A DNA stretch of 64,000 nt from positions 33,432 through 97,431 of the forward strand of contig SFDB01000005.1 in NCBI GenBank assembly GCA_004558825.1, in the 5' to 3' direction. A program made the translations under genes and the position numbers. A model generated the notes under the pieces. The model worked only from the letters and a program-made list of their open reading frames with translations, searched no databases and was not told the DNA's origin. Origin of the DNA: Clostridiales bacterium (GTDB lineage Bacteria > Bacillota > Clostridia > Christensenellales > CAG-138). Shown piece by piece: positions 1 to 10,767 of the stretch (positions within the stretch are counted from its first letter, which is position 1; each line of letters starts with the position of its first letter).

Positions 1-2
1 CC

Positions 3-1454
3 GTAGACCCGCTGGATCACGAGAAGCTTTGGCACTTTAGGCCGACGGCGAAGGTGGGCGACGAGCTGACTGCGGGCGATATACTCGGCGTTGTCGCGGA
101 GACGGAGGCGGTCGAGCACCGAATAATGGTTCCGTACGGCGTTTCGGGAAAGCTGCTGTGGATATTTGACGGCGAGGCGAACATAGTTACGCCGATAGCC
201 AAAATAGAGACGGAAGATGGCATAAGAGAGCTGCCGATGCTTCAAAAATGGCCGGTCAGAAAGGGCAGGCCGTATGTCAAAAAGCTGCCGCCGAACGAGC
301 CGATGGTTACGGGGCAGCGCGTCATAGACACGCTTTTTCCGATAGCTAAGGGCGGCGTTGCGGCCGTACCGGGACCGTTCGGGAGCGGCAAGACGGTTGT
401 GCAGCATCAGCTTGCGAAGTGGGCCGACGCGGACATAATCGTTTATGTGGGCTGCGGCGAGCGAGGCAACGAGATGACCGACGTGCTTATGGAGTTCCCC
501 GAGCTTAAGGATCCGCGCACGGGCCTCAGCCTCATGAAGCGCACGGTGCTCATTGCGAACACGTCGGACATGCCTGTTGCGGCGCGAGAGGCTTCGATAT
601 ATACGGGCATAACGATAGCGGAGTATTTCCGCGACATGGGATACAAGGTGGCGATAATGGCCGACTCGACGTCGCGTTGGGCCGAAGCGCTCAGAGAGAT
701 GAGCGGCAGGCTTGAGGAGATGCCGGGCGAGGAGGGCTATCCGGCCTATCTTTCGAGCCGACTTGCGGAGTTTTACGAGCGCGCGGGCATGGTTGAAACG
801 ATAGGCAGCGATGGCCGCATCGGAGCGGTAACGGCAATAGGCGCTGTCTCGCCTCCCGGCGGCGACATATCCGAGCCCGTCTCACAGGCGACGCTTCGAA
901 TAGTGAAGGTCTACTGGGGGCTTTCGTCAAAGCTTGCTTATGCGCGTCATTTCCCCGCGATAGACTGGCTTTCGAGCTACTCGCTGTACCGCGTACGCCT
1001 CGAAGAATGGTTCAACGACAATGTGGCGGACGATTGGCAGGCGCTTGTTGACCGCGTGATGAATATATTGCAGCTCGAGAGCGAGCTTGACGAGATAGTG
1101 AGGCTCGTCGGCATTGACGCGCTTTCGTTCAAGGACAGGCTTACGCTTGAAGCTGCGCGCTCCGTAAGGGAGGATTACCTGCATCAGAACGCTTTCCACG
1201 AGACGGATACGTTTACTTCGCTTAAAAAACAGCATATGATGCTTTCGCTCATACTGCGCTATTTTGACAAGAGCCTGGAGGCGCTCGAGAGCGAGGTGCC
1301 GTTCTCGCGCCTTATCGCGCTGCCCGTGAGGGAGCAGATAGGCAGATTCAAATATGTGGACGAATCCGAATGCAAGGAGCGTTACGATGCAATAGTGAAG
1401 CAGCTTGACGCAGAAATACGGTCGCTCAGCGAGGAGGATATCGAAAATGCGTAA
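3..1454 (+). CDS. ntpA: V-type ATP synthase subunit A, 5' truncated by window edge
   Basis: Catalytic (nucleotide-hydrolysing) A subunit of the V1 head of a V/A-type H+ or Na+ ATPase. The frame is open from base 3, and the residues before the first in-window GTG (base 54) still match the family (LDHEKLWHF...), so the gene begins upstream; about 110 residues of a usual ~590 are missing. The P-loop GPFGSGKT lies near bases 370-393, followed by the conserved GCGERGNEM and the [22 protein letters not shown] region. The ion-coupling and stalk genes (I, K, E, C, F) are presumably upstream, outside the window. The stop overlaps the start of subunit B by 8 bases, so translation is probably coupled. 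Family assignment is very secure; the choice between H+ and Na+ cannot be made from this subunit. Confidence 0.97.
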   Translation, partial: VDPLDHEKLWHFRPTAKVGDELTAGDILGVVAETEAVEHRIMVPYGVSGKLLWIFDGEANIVTPIAKIETEDGIRELPMLQKWPVRKGRPYVKKLPPNEPMVTGQRVIDTLFPIAKGGVAAVPGPFGSGKTVVQHQLAKWADADIIVYVGCGERGNEMTDVLMEFPELKDPRTGLSLMKRTVLIANTSDMPVAAREASIYTGITIAEYFRDMGYKVAIMADSTSRWAEALREMSGRLEEMPGEEGYPAYLSSRLAEFYERAGMVETIGSDGRIGAVTAIGAVSPPGGDISEPVSQATLRIVKVYWGLSSKLAYARHFPAIDWLSSYSLYRVRLEEWFNDNVADDWQALVDRVMNILQLESELDEIVRLVGIDALSFKDRLTLEAARSVREDYLHQNAFHETDTFTSLKKQHMMLSLILRYFDKSLEALESEVPFSRLIALPVREQIGRFKYVDESECKERYDAIVKQLDAEIRSLSEEDIENA

Positions 1455-2823
1455 GGAATACCGCACAATCAAAGAGGTCGTCGGGCCGCTTATGCTCGTC
1501 GAGGACGTTGAAGGCGTGAAGTATGACGAGCTCGTGGAGATAGAGCAGAAAAACGGCGAGATACGGCGCGGGCGCGTGCTGGAAATAGACGGCGACAAGG
1601 CGCTTCTGCAGCTTTTCGAGGGCTCGCAGGGGCTGAAGATATCCGACTCGAAGGCGCGTTTTCTCGGTCGAAGCATAGAGCTTGCCGTTTCGCCCGACAT
1701 GCTCGGACGCGTTTTTGACGGCATGGGCAGGCCGAACGACCGTGGACCTGAGCTGATACCGGAAAAGCGGCTGGATATAAACGGCGCGCCCATAAATCCC
1801 GCGTCGCGCGACTATCCGAGCGAGTTTATACAGACGGGCGTCTCGTCGATTGACGGCCTTAACACGCTTGTAAGGGGGCAGAAGCTGCCTGTGTTCTCGG
1901 GCTCGGGAATGCCGCACGCCAACCTTGCGGCGCAGATAGCGCGTCAGGCGAGGGTGCTCGGCGCCGACGAAGGGTTTGCGGTCGTGTTTGCTGCGGTCGG
2001 CATAACGTTCGAGGAGGCCGACTTTTTCATAAACGATTTCAGGCAGACGGGCGCTATCGACAGAACGGTTACGTTCGTAAACCTTGCGAACGATCCTGCG
2101 ATAGAGCGTATCGCCACGCCGCGCATGGCGATAACCGCCGCAGAATATTTAGCGTATGATCTCGGAATGCATGTGCTTGTAATAATTACGGACATAACGA
2201 ATTATGCCGAAGCGCTCCGTGAGGTCAGCGCGGCGCGCAAGGAGGTCCCGGGCAGACGAGGGTATCCGGGCTATCTCTACACGGACCTTGCCACGATGTA
2301 TGAGCGTGCGGGCAGGATAAAGGGAAGAGCGGGCTCGATAACGATGATACCGATTCTTTCGATGCCCGAGGACGACGTAACGCATCCGATACCCGACCTT
2401 ACAGGCTACATTACGGAAGGCCAGATAATACTTTCGCGCGACCTCTATCGAAAGGGCATAACGCCCCCGATAAACGTACTTCCGTCGCTTTCGCGCCTTA
2501 AGGATAAGGGCATAGGGCGCGGCAAGACGCGCGAGGATCATGCCGACACGATGAACCAGCTTTTTGCATCGTATTCGCGCGGCAAGGAGGCGAAGGAGCT
2601 TGCCGTCATACTCGGCGACGCTGCGCTGAGCGACGTCGATAAGCTCTACGCGAAGTTTGCGGACGCGTTTGAGCAGGAATATGTTTCGCAGGGCTATTAC
2701 ACCAACAGAAGCATTGAGGAGACGCTCAACATAGGCTGGAAGCTTTTGTCGATACTCCCCAAAAGCGAGCTTAAGCGCATAAAGGATGAATACATCGAAA
2801 AATATCTTCCGTCAGCCGAGTGA
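1447..2823 (+). CDS. ntpB: V-type ATP synthase subunit B
   Basis: Non-catalytic B subunit, which alternates with A in the V1 hexamer. 458 residues, normal length. The ATG at 1447 is chosen because it starts the conserved [15 protein letters not shown] and overlaps the A stop (ATGCGTAA). There is no intact Walker A, as expected; the [16 protein letters not shown] region replaces it. [20 protein letters not shown] and the [22 protein letters not shown] stretch are typical. Subunit D follows 24 bases later. Assignment is certain at family level. Confidence 0.97.
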   Translation: MRKEYRTIKEVVGPLMLVEDVEGVKYDELVEIEQKNGEIRRGRVLEIDGDKALLQLFEGSQGLKISDSKARFLGRSIELAVSPDMLGRVFDGMGRPNDRGPELIPEKRLDINGAPINPASRDYPSEFIQTGVSSIDGLNTLVRGQKLPVFSGSGMPHANLAAQIARQARVLGADEGFAVVFAAVGITFEEADFFINDFRQTGAIDRTVTFVNLANDPAIERIATPRMAITAAEYLAYDLGMHVLVIITDITNYAEALREVSAARKEVPGRRGYPGYLYTDLATMYERAGRIKGRAGSITMIPILSMPEDDVTHPIPDLTGYITEGQIILSRDLYRKGITPPINVLPSLSRLKDKGIGRGKTREDHADTMNQLFASYSRGKEAKELAVILGDAALSDVDKLYAKFADAFEQEYVSQGYYTNRSIEETLNIGWKLLSILPKSELKRIKDEYIEKYLPSAE

Positions 2824-2847
2824 CGAGACGCTTTTTAAGGAGGCAAT

Positions 2848-3477
2848 ATGTCTACCCTGCAGGTAAAGCCCACAAGGATGGAGCTTTCAAACCTAAAAAA
2901 ACGTAAAGCCGTTGCTGTCCGCGGCCATAAGCTGATGAAGGACAAGCGCGACGAGACGGTCAGGCGGTTCATAGTATATGTCCGCAGAAACAAGGAGCTG
3001 AGGGAGCTTGCCGAGAGGAAGCTTGCCGATGCGATGAACGCGTTTGTGCTTGCGCGCGCTTCTATGACGCCCGATGAGATTGAGGAAGCGCTCTGCTATC
3101 CCGCGAGACCGGCCTCGGTTGATGTCAGCACGACTCATGTGCTCTCGATAGCCGTGCCCGAGCTTAAGCTTTCAACGACCGATGACTTCTCGTATCCGTA
3201 CGGCTTTGAATCTACGAGCGCGGAGCTTGACGGCGCGGTTCGTGCATTGGCGGAGCTTCTGCCGCTGCTCATAGAGCTTGCTCAGGTTGAAAAGACGTGC
3301 AACCTGCTTGCCGACGAGATAGAAAAGACGCGCCGCCGCGTCAATGCGCTCGAATACGTTATGATACCGCAGTTTGAGGAGACGATACGGCGAATAACCA
3401 TGAAGCTTGACGAAAACGAGAGGGCGAATCTCACGCGGCTCATGAAAACCAAGGATATGCTTGCGGAAAAGAAATAA
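2848..3477 (+). CDS. ntpD: V-type ATP synthase subunit D (central stalk)
   Basis: Central rotor-shaft subunit that turns inside the A3B3 head. 209 residues. The N-terminus reads MSTLQVKPTRMELSNLKKR and the protein is mostly long helices with heptad-like charge patterns at both ends, as expected for the coiled-coil shaft. A strong ribosome binding site (AAGGAGG) sits 5 bases before the ATG. It is the last gene of the V-ATPase operon here; the next gene, groEL, converges on it. A G-like subunit is not seen downstream. Confidence 0.95.
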   Translation: MSTLQVKPTRMELSNLKKRKAVAVRGHKLMKDKRDETVRRFIVYVRRNKELRELAERKLADAMNAFVLARASMTPDEIEEALCYPARPASVDVSTTHVLSIAVPELKLSTTDDFSYPYGFESTSAELDGAVRALAELLPLLIELAQVEKTCNLLADEIEKTRRRVNALEYVMIPQFEETIRRITMKLDENERANLTRLMKTKDMLAEKK

Positions 3478-3553
3478 AAGGTGCTTTTGAATTAAGGAGG
3501 AAACGATTGATATCTAACGATGGCACGGAGTGGTAGCCTCCTTTGGTAATATG

Positions 3554-3641
3554 GAAGCAGCCGCCGAACGCAATTCGTTCGGCGGCTGCTTCGCGCTGTA
3601 GCAGACTGTTCAACCTCCGCCGCGAGCAGCAGAGGTTGAAC
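3554..3641. terminator. Two hairpins between convergent ntpD and groEL
   Basis: The first hairpin, 3554-3592, has a perfect 17-bp stem with a 5-base loop (caatt). The second, 3608-3641, has a 10-bp stem (GTTCAACCTC/GAGGTTGAAC). Neither is followed by a clear T-tract on either strand, so they may act as a bidirectional terminator or mRNA 3'-end protector rather than as classic intrinsic terminators. A purine-rich AAGGAGG at 3494 is not followed by a credible gene. Confidence 0.6.
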
Positions 3642-3651
3642 GCGCTATTTA

Positions 3652-5575
<1,924 letters not shown>

Positions 5576-5610
5576 TATATTTTTCCTCCTTGATAATAAT
5601 CACGATCCTG

Positions 5611-5637
5611 TTAGCACTCATGTCGTTTGAGTGCTAA
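5611..5637 (-). promoter_or_regulatory. CIRCE operator (HrcA binding site) of groESL
   Basis: Perfect inverted repeat TTAGCACTC-N9-GAGTGCTAA, identical to the CIRCE consensus. It lies between the predicted -10 and the groES start codon, so HrcA would block transcription at normal temperature. No hrcA gene is in this window. Confidence 0.97.
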
Positions 5638-5647
5638 TCACGATACT

Positions 5648-5676
5648 ATGATAGTCTCTGCAAATATGTGTAGCAA
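5648..5676 (-). promoter_or_regulatory. Promoter of groESL
   Basis: On the minus strand, TTGCTA (5676-5671), 17-base spacer, TATCAT (5653-5648). The CIRCE begins about 11 bases downstream of the -10, which fits HrcA repression at the transcription start. Confidence 0.7.
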
Positions 5677-5785
5677 GACCAATGCCACGGTATTATAACA
5701 ATATTTGGAATATTATTAAAAAATACCTTTGCATTACTTAATATTGCTCGTTATTTTTGCGTTTTATTCACTATTTTGATACAGT

Positions 5786-5814
5786 TTTACAACAATGTGA
5801 ATTAGTTATATAAT
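5786..5814 (+). promoter_or_regulatory. Promoter of the dCMP deaminase operon
   Basis: TTTACA, 17-base spacer, TATAAT, ending 21 bases before the ATG at 5836. The surrounding 5680-5830 stretch is strongly AT-rich. Confidence 0.7.
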
Positions 5815-5835
5815 TATGGCGAGAGGTGAACGCAA

Positions 5836-6309
5836 ATGTGGAGTAAATGGGACGATCGCTTCATGCAGATGGCGAAAATAATCGGTTCGTGGTCGAGCTG
5901 TTTTCAGGATTCCCGAAAGATAGGCGCGATAATCGTGAAAAACAAGCGCATACTTACGACGGGGTACAACGGGGCGCCGGCGGGCATAAAGAGCTGCACC
6001 GAGCGCGGCGAGTGTCTGCGGCGCAAGCTGAGCATACCGTCCGGCACGCGGCATGAGCTTTGCTACGCCATACATGCCGAGCAGAATGCCATAATTCAGG
6101 CGGCGAAGCTCGGCGTAAGCATAGACGGCGCGACGCTCTATTGTACTCATCAGCCGTGCGTGATATGTGCGAAGATGATAGTAAATTCGGGTATATCGCG
6201 CGTTGTGTACGGTGAGGGATATCCTGACGAGTTTGCTCTTAAAATATTTGAGCAGTCGGGCGTACTGCTTGAAAAATACGACGGACGGGAAGCCGACGAT
6301 GAAATTTGA
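5836..6309 (+). CDS. comEB: dCMP/cytidine deaminase family protein
   Basis: Zinc-dependent deaminase, probably converting dCMP to dUMP for dTTP synthesis. 157 residues. The zinc ligand and catalytic motif HAEQNA is near residue 79 and PCVICAKM near residue 107. The N-terminal DSRKIGAIIVKNKRI and TGYNGAP segments are typical of the dCMP deaminase branch (ComEB-like) rather than tRNA adenosine deaminase. RBS is GAGAGGTG. The 3' end overlaps the next gene by 11 bases, so the two are one operon. The symbol is by similarity only. Confidence 0.88.
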   Translation: MWSKWDDRFMQMAKIIGSWSSCFQDSRKIGAIIVKNKRILTTGYNGAPAGIKSCTERGECLRRKLSIPSGTRHELCYAIHAEQNAIIQAAKLGVSIDGATLYCTHQPCVICAKMIVNSGISRVVYGEGYPDEFALKIFEQSGVLLEKYDGREADDEI

Positions 6310-7369
6310 TTACGATGTGGCGATAGTCGGCCTGGGGCCTGCGGGGTCAACACTTGCGCGGCTTCTCGACAAGCACTTTAAGGTTGTAGCGATAGATAAA
6401 AAGCGTATAGCTGACGGCGGCTTCAAAAAAGTGTGCGGCGGACTTTTGTCGCTCGACGCGCAGGAGGCTCTCGCCCGCTTCGACATGACGCTGCCGAAGG
6501 AAATACTCGTTGACCCGCAGATATTCGCCGTAAAGACGATAGACCTGAAGGCAGGGCTTACTCGCGTTTATCAACGCCCATATGTAAACCTCGACAGGGA
6601 TAAGTTCGATAAATGGCTTATGTCTCTTGTTCCGCCTCACGTTGAAATAATCCTTGACGGCCGCTGCGAAAGCGTAGAGCGGGACGGCGACGGTTTCAGG
6701 CTGAAGGTTGTGCACGGCGGCAAAGAGCGCGTGATGACGGCGAAATACGTCGTCGGCGCCGACGGGGCGTCGAGCATCGTGCGCAGATGCCTTGAGGGAA
6801 AAACGAAAACGCGGCGCTATGTCGCAATACAGCAATGGTTCAGGGAGGGCAACGCGAAGCCGTTTTATTCATGCGTGTTTGACCGCGATACGAGCGATTG
6901 CTGTTCATGGAGCATTTCAAAGGACGGCATGTTCATATTTGGCGGTGCTTTTCCGTTCGATGACCCGCGCGGACGCTTTGAGGAGCAAAAGCGAAAGCTT
7001 GAAAAGTACGGATTCGTATTCGGCGAGCCGATTAAAACGGAGGCGTGCGTAGTGCTCAGGCCGCGGCGGATGAGCGATTTCAGGCTTGGCAGCAACGGCG
7101 AGTTTCTTATAGGCGAAGCGGGCGGATTCATAAGCCCGAGCTCGCTCGAGGGCATAAGCTACGCCATGAACACCGCGCAGAAGCTTGCGGAAATAATTAA
7201 CGCGTGTTCCGATAGGCGTTCGCCAAACAACGCATACAGGCGCGCGGTGCTTCCGATGCGCATCAAGCTTATGGCAAAGGTGCTCAAGTGCGCGTTTATG
7301 TATGTTCCTTTCCTGCGCAGGCTCGTTATGAAAAGCGGCGTTCAGAGCCTTGACATGTTCAATGTCTGA
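6299..7369 (+). CDS. FAD-dependent oxidoreductase, geranylgeranyl-reductase family
   Basis: Flavoprotein of the UbiH/geranylgeranyl-reductase-like group. 356 residues from the ATG at 6299, chosen because the Rossmann motif VAIVGLGPAGS follows directly; it overlaps the deaminase end. A second FAD motif, VGADGASS, is near the middle, and IGEAGGFISP corresponds to the GD-type FAD ribose site. Homologues reduce polyprenyl double bonds or unknown substrates; the actual substrate is not evident. The KVCGG segment near residue 43 is common in this family. Its operon partner, dCMP deaminase, gives no functional clue. Confidence 0.8.
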   Translation: MKFDYDVAIVGLGPAGSTLARLLDKHFKVVAIDKKRIADGGFKKVCGGLLSLDAQEALARFDMTLPKEILVDPQIFAVKTIDLKAGLTRVYQRPYVNLDRDKFDKWLMSLVPPHVEIILDGRCESVERDGDGFRLKVVHGGKERVMTAKYVVGADGASSIVRRCLEGKTKTRRYVAIQQWFREGNAKPFYSCVFDRDTSDCCSWSISKDGMFIFGGAFPFDDPRGRFEEQKRKLEKYGFVFGEPIKTEACVVLRPRRMSDFRLGSNGEFLIGEAGGFISPSSLEGISYAMNTAQKLAEIINACSDRRSPNNAYRRAVLPMRIKLMAKVLKCAFMYVPFLRRLVMKSGVQSLDMFNV

Positions 7370-8344
7370 TTATTTCCCCACTTCCGTCAGCCACTCGGCG
7401 ACATCGCGCGCTTCATTAGTGTCGTACGCTATGACGGCCGCGCCAAGCGTGCGGCCGTCATAGCGGCAGCCGCGCAGCATCGATGGCAGGGCGGCGATAA
7501 ACTGCTCATCCATGGCGTCGGAATATGCGGCGCATTCCTCCACTATGCCCGAGGCTGTGTGAAGGAGAAGCTGCACTCCTCCCCAGGGGAAACGCCTTTC
7601 AAGCTCGGTGTCGAAGCTCGGAGTTTCGCCGAGACGCCATTCCCACGAGGCGAAACGCTTTTCAAGCTCGTCAAGCTTAGCGGCGTCGAGCATTTTATCG
7701 TCTATGCGGTCAGCTTCGCCGTATTCGCGAATAAATGCATCCTCGAGCGCTGCGGAAAGCTTTCCGACGGTAAGCGAAGGCGAAAGCTCCTTGAGATTGC
7801 ACACGCGCGAACGTACGCTGTCGACGCCTTTTGACTTGAGCTTTTCCTTTGATGGCGCGAGATAGCGCGAAAGCCTGCTCATATCGACGTCGACGAGCAG
7901 CGTTCCGTGCTGCATGCTAACGGTGCGCGAGTGGCGGAACGCATTGCCTGAGAATTTTGCGCCATCCTTTGTGATTATATCGTTTCTGCCCGAAAATTCA
8001 GCTTCAATCGAAAGCGAAGACAGCGCCGAAAGTATAACCGAAAGCTGGCGCGACAAGTCGTATGTGCCTTTGTCGGCTATGAAGGTGAAGTTCAGATTAT
8101 TTACATCATGGAATACTGCGCCGCCGCCCGTCGTGCGCCGCGCGATAAAACCGTTTTCGGAGTCGATGAGATCGACGCGGCATTCCTTCCATGCGTTTTG
8201 GTTGCGGCCGATGACGACGGTATTCCTGTTGCGCCAAAGATAGAGCGTCATGCCCTGACCCTGAGTATCGAAAAGAAGCTCCTCGAGCGCAAGGTTGCGA
8301 TACGGATTTAAGCAGTCTGTTTTTACCAGTCTGTTCATAAGCAT
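7370..8344 (-). CDS. lplA: Lipoate-protein ligase A
   Basis: Activates scavenged lipoate with ATP and transfers it to lipoyl domains (glycine cleavage H protein or 2-oxoacid dehydrogenases). 324 residues. The family signature RRTTGGGAVFHD is near residue 68, and AKFSGNAFR carries the conserved lysine. There is a C-terminal accessory domain, as in full-length LplA. Translation may begin at 8344 (TAATG overlap with the upstream gene stop) or at MNRL at 8338, which has better spacing to GAGGA. Last gene of a three-gene minus-strand cluster. Confidence 0.93.
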   Translation of the reverse strand: MLMNRLVKTDCLNPYRNLALEELLFDTQGQGMTLYLWRNRNTVVIGRNQNAWKECRVDLIDSENGFIARRTTGGGAVFHDVNNLNFTFIADKGTYDLSRQLSVILSALSSLSIEAEFSGRNDIITKDGAKFSGNAFRHSRTVSMQHGTLLVDVDMSRLSRYLAPSKEKLKSKGVDSVRSRVCNLKELSPSLTVGKLSAALEDAFIREYGEADRIDDKMLDAAKLDELEKRFASWEWRLGETPSFDTELERRFPWGGVQLLLHTASGIVEECAAYSDAMDEQFIAALPSMLRGCRYDGRTLGAAVIAYDTNEARDVAEWLTEVGK

Positions 8345-9228
8345 TATTCCTCAAACATATCTATGAATTCGGTCACCGTGTCGGCGGCGTTTTCCGCAAA
8401 GCGGGCGTATCTGTTGTGCGTGAGCGTGGGATCCATGGGCGGCATGAGCATGTTGTCATAGTTGCCGAGCATTATGTCGGCGTTTGTGCCGTAAAAGTGT
8501 ACGAATACGCCGCACTTGCGCGAAGCGGCGCGCATTGTTTCCCGATAAGCGACGAGTGCGTTGCAGAGCTTGTCGTCAAGCATGGCGGCGTCGTCTACGG
8601 TCATGGCCAGAAGCTCGTATTTTTTTCTGAATTCGGGTGTTCCGGCGTTCATGGCAAGCTTATGGGGCCTGTTTGAGCGCGTGCGCACGCCTTCATTGTC
8701 GCTCGCTCCGCGCGGACGAAGTATCACGTCGGGCATCGATACGGGCATGTTCGTTATGCGAATGAGCTGCACCTCGTAGCGCGGCGTTATTTCGTCGGTG
8801 CTCTTTGAGCGGTTGCGGCGCTTGAAAAGAAGGTGGCACGAATCGATGTCGGAGCCCTTGTATTTCGCTTTGAAGCGCCTGTAGGTCATGAAACGGGAAT
8901 GCTTTTTCAGGAAGCCCATGTCCTCAACCTCCTTGCGCGTGAAGCCGTTTTTTCTGTCGTAGTCAAAATCGTGAAAGCGTTTTTTGAACTCTTCGCGCAT
9001 GTAAAGATCTTCGAACGCATCGAAATACCTGCGCTCGGCGGTGTCGACGAGCACAAAGGCTATGATTATCGAAGCGGCGATGCACGCAAGCGCGGCATAA
9101 CGCACATAGACGTTGTTCATGAACATGCCCGCCAGCAGGCCTATCATGCCGAGGGCAAACAACAGCATTGTTATTATTGAGTTCCGACCGTGCTTTTTTG
9201 CAAGGTCATTGAGCTTTTCTTGAGGCAT
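8344..9228 (-). CDS. Membrane protein, DUF3137-like
   Basis: 294 residues with two adjacent transmembrane helices near residues 17-60 (TMLLFALGMIGLLAG and YAALACIAASIIIAFVLVD), then a soluble cytoplasmic domain. The soluble part, with FKKRFHDFDY, PEFRKKYELLA and the DDAAMLDDKLCNALV stretch, resembles the DUF3137 family (SPEFEKxFxVYA followed by a pass at the C-terminus). Function is unknown. A good RBS (AAGGAGA) precedes the ATG. It sits between a GT-C-like membrane protein and lplA with tight spacing, so the three are probably co-transcribed. The family call is from memory of the motif pattern. Confidence 0.6.
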   Translation of the reverse strand: MPQEKLNDLAKKHGRNSIITMLLFALGMIGLLAGMFMNNVYVRYAALACIAASIIIAFVLVDTAERRYFDAFEDLYMREEFKKRFHDFDYDRKNGFTRKEVEDMGFLKKHSRFMTYRRFKAKYKGSDIDSCHLLFKRRNRSKSTDEITPRYEVQLIRITNMPVSMPDVILRPRGASDNEGVRTRSNRPHKLAMNAGTPEFRKKYELLAMTVDDAAMLDDKLCNALVAYRETMRAASRKCGVFVHFYGTNADIMLGNYDNMLMPPMDPTLTHNRYARFAENAADTVTEFIDMFEE

Positions 9229-9249
9229 ATTATTCTCCTTAATCCTTGT

Positions 9250-10584
9250 TTATTGCAGGAATGTCATTGCCATGGCGCCGTATACGTTGAACATTATTCC
9301 GAAAGCGCATACGAATATTTCGTAGTATTTAAGCCGCTTTTCGGTCTGTGGCAGCACCTCGGCCCGGCTGCGCTTCATGCCGCGGTTAATGGCGGCGTTG
9401 ACGGTGACGGAGCTTCTCGTATCGAGCGACGCAAGCGCCATGTAGAAGCAAACGAGCGGTATTATGTCTACCGTGTATCGTGCGCCGAACTGCCATCCGC
9501 CGAGCGTCTTGTGCATGCAGGTGAAAATAATGTTCAGGAACATGGCGGCGATTATCGCACCGCGCGCCGCGTCAAGCTTTTTGCAGACGATATCGGTGAC
9601 TATGTATACCACCGACAACACGAATATCGGGTTTGCCACGAATATGCAGAAGCCGTCGAACAGCGGGTAGTCGAGCGTGAGATCGGGGTTGACCTTCACG
9701 AAGCGCAGAAACAGCCGTTTGAGGTTCGTAAACAGATACGAAACGTTGAACTGGCCGTCGGGCGATTCGATGAATTCAGGCAGATAGTTGTGGCCGAACT
9801 CGAACACGTTCCCGAAGCGGATAAAATTATACCACATGTAGGCCGCCGCTATGCATATAGGTATAATGAAGCATTTCCACTGCTTAAGCGCCGTTCGGAA
9901 AAAGAAAGCAAGGCGATTTCTCTTTGGAGCTTCGGACTTTCCGCGGTCGAGCACATAAAAATACACAAACAGCGCTATGAAGCAAACCATCGAAAACGGC
10001 CTGCATCCAACGGCGCATGCGACGAGAGCATAGGCGAGTATGCGTTTGCCGCGCAGCGCCGCGTAAAAGGCGCCCAAAAGAAGCGCGAGATTTAAGAGCT
10101 GCGCCTGAAACCATACGCCGCCGACAGTGCTCATCCACATCGCGTTGCTGCCCCAGACGACAAGCAGCGCCAAAAGCGCCGAGCTGCCCTCTTTGAAGCC
10201 TGCGTGACGGAATATCTTATACGCGAACGCCGCCGCGATAAGCGCGTATATCATAACAAGCAGGTTGCTCGGCACGTTCGCGCCGAATACGAACGTGAGC
10301 GGGAATATAACGACGCTCGGAAACGGCGGGAACGATACATAAAACTTTCCCTGATATTCGGCTATCTCGAGATAGGAATAGTTTCTTCCGAGATCGGCAC
10401 GGCCTTCACGCCAGGAAAGCGCCTGCAGCGTATAGCTGTCCCAGTGGTGATTGTCGAGCAGCTTCCCCGCGGATTGATTCTTATATAAATCGTGTATCAG
10501 AATATAGCCCGCGATCATTATGACCATAAGGCATATGAGCATCCAGTCAATGCGCTTGGCTTGTGTTTTAGCGTTCGCTTCCAT
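9250..10584 (-). CDS. Polytopic membrane protein, GT-C glycosyltransferase-like
   Basis: 444 residues with about ten hydrophobic segments. A large first extracellular loop (DNHHWDSYTLQALSW and SFPPFPSVVIF) and a late GGWQFGARYTVDIIPL motif are typical of bacterial GT-C-fold membrane transferases of the mannosyltransferase type, which use polyprenyl-phosphate sugars. No acceptor is suggested by the neighbours. RBS AGGGGG precedes the ATG. First gene of the minus-strand cluster ending in lplA. A catalytic acidic residue in the first loop (D44 or D48) is plausible but not proven. Confidence 0.6.
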   Translation of the reverse strand: MEANAKTQAKRIDWMLICLMVIMIAGYILIHDLYKNQSAGKLLDNHHWDSYTLQALSWREGRADLGRNYSYLEIAEYQGKFYVSFPPFPSVVIFPLTFVFGANVPSNLLVMIYALIAAAFAYKIFRHAGFKEGSSALLALLVVWGSNAMWMSTVGGVWFQAQLLNLALLLGAFYAALRGKRILAYALVACAVGCRPFSMVCFIALFVYFYVLDRGKSEAPKRNRLAFFFRTALKQWKCFIIPICIAAAYMWYNFIRFGNVFEFGHNYLPEFIESPDGQFNVSYLFTNLKRLFLRFVKVNPDLTLDYPLFDGFCIFVANPIFVLSVVYIVTDIVCKKLDAARGAIIAAMFLNIIFTCMHKTLGGWQFGARYTVDIIPLVCFYMALASLDTRSSVTVNAAINRGMKRSRAEVLPQTEKRLKYYEIFVCAFGIMFNVYGAMAMTFLQ

Positions 10585-10709
10585 TGGCCCCCCTTGCTTC
10601 GCATTTTATACGCATATTATACACCGTGCGCCGGGCAATGGCAATTTAATGCGGACATATGCGCGCGGGAAAAGTTTGATAACATTTTTTATTTATTGAT
10701 TAGTTAATC

Positions 10710-10738
10710 TTGTAAAGCTGTACGGTGCATGATAAAAT
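10710..10738 (+). promoter_or_regulatory. Promoter of the flavo-diiron protein gene
   Basis: TTGTAA, 17-base spacer, TAAAAT, with a TGa extension immediately before the -10. It ends 29 bases before the ATG at 10768. Confidence 0.7.
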
Positions 10739-10767
10739 CATATCAGCAAAACCAAAGGAGGCAGAAA

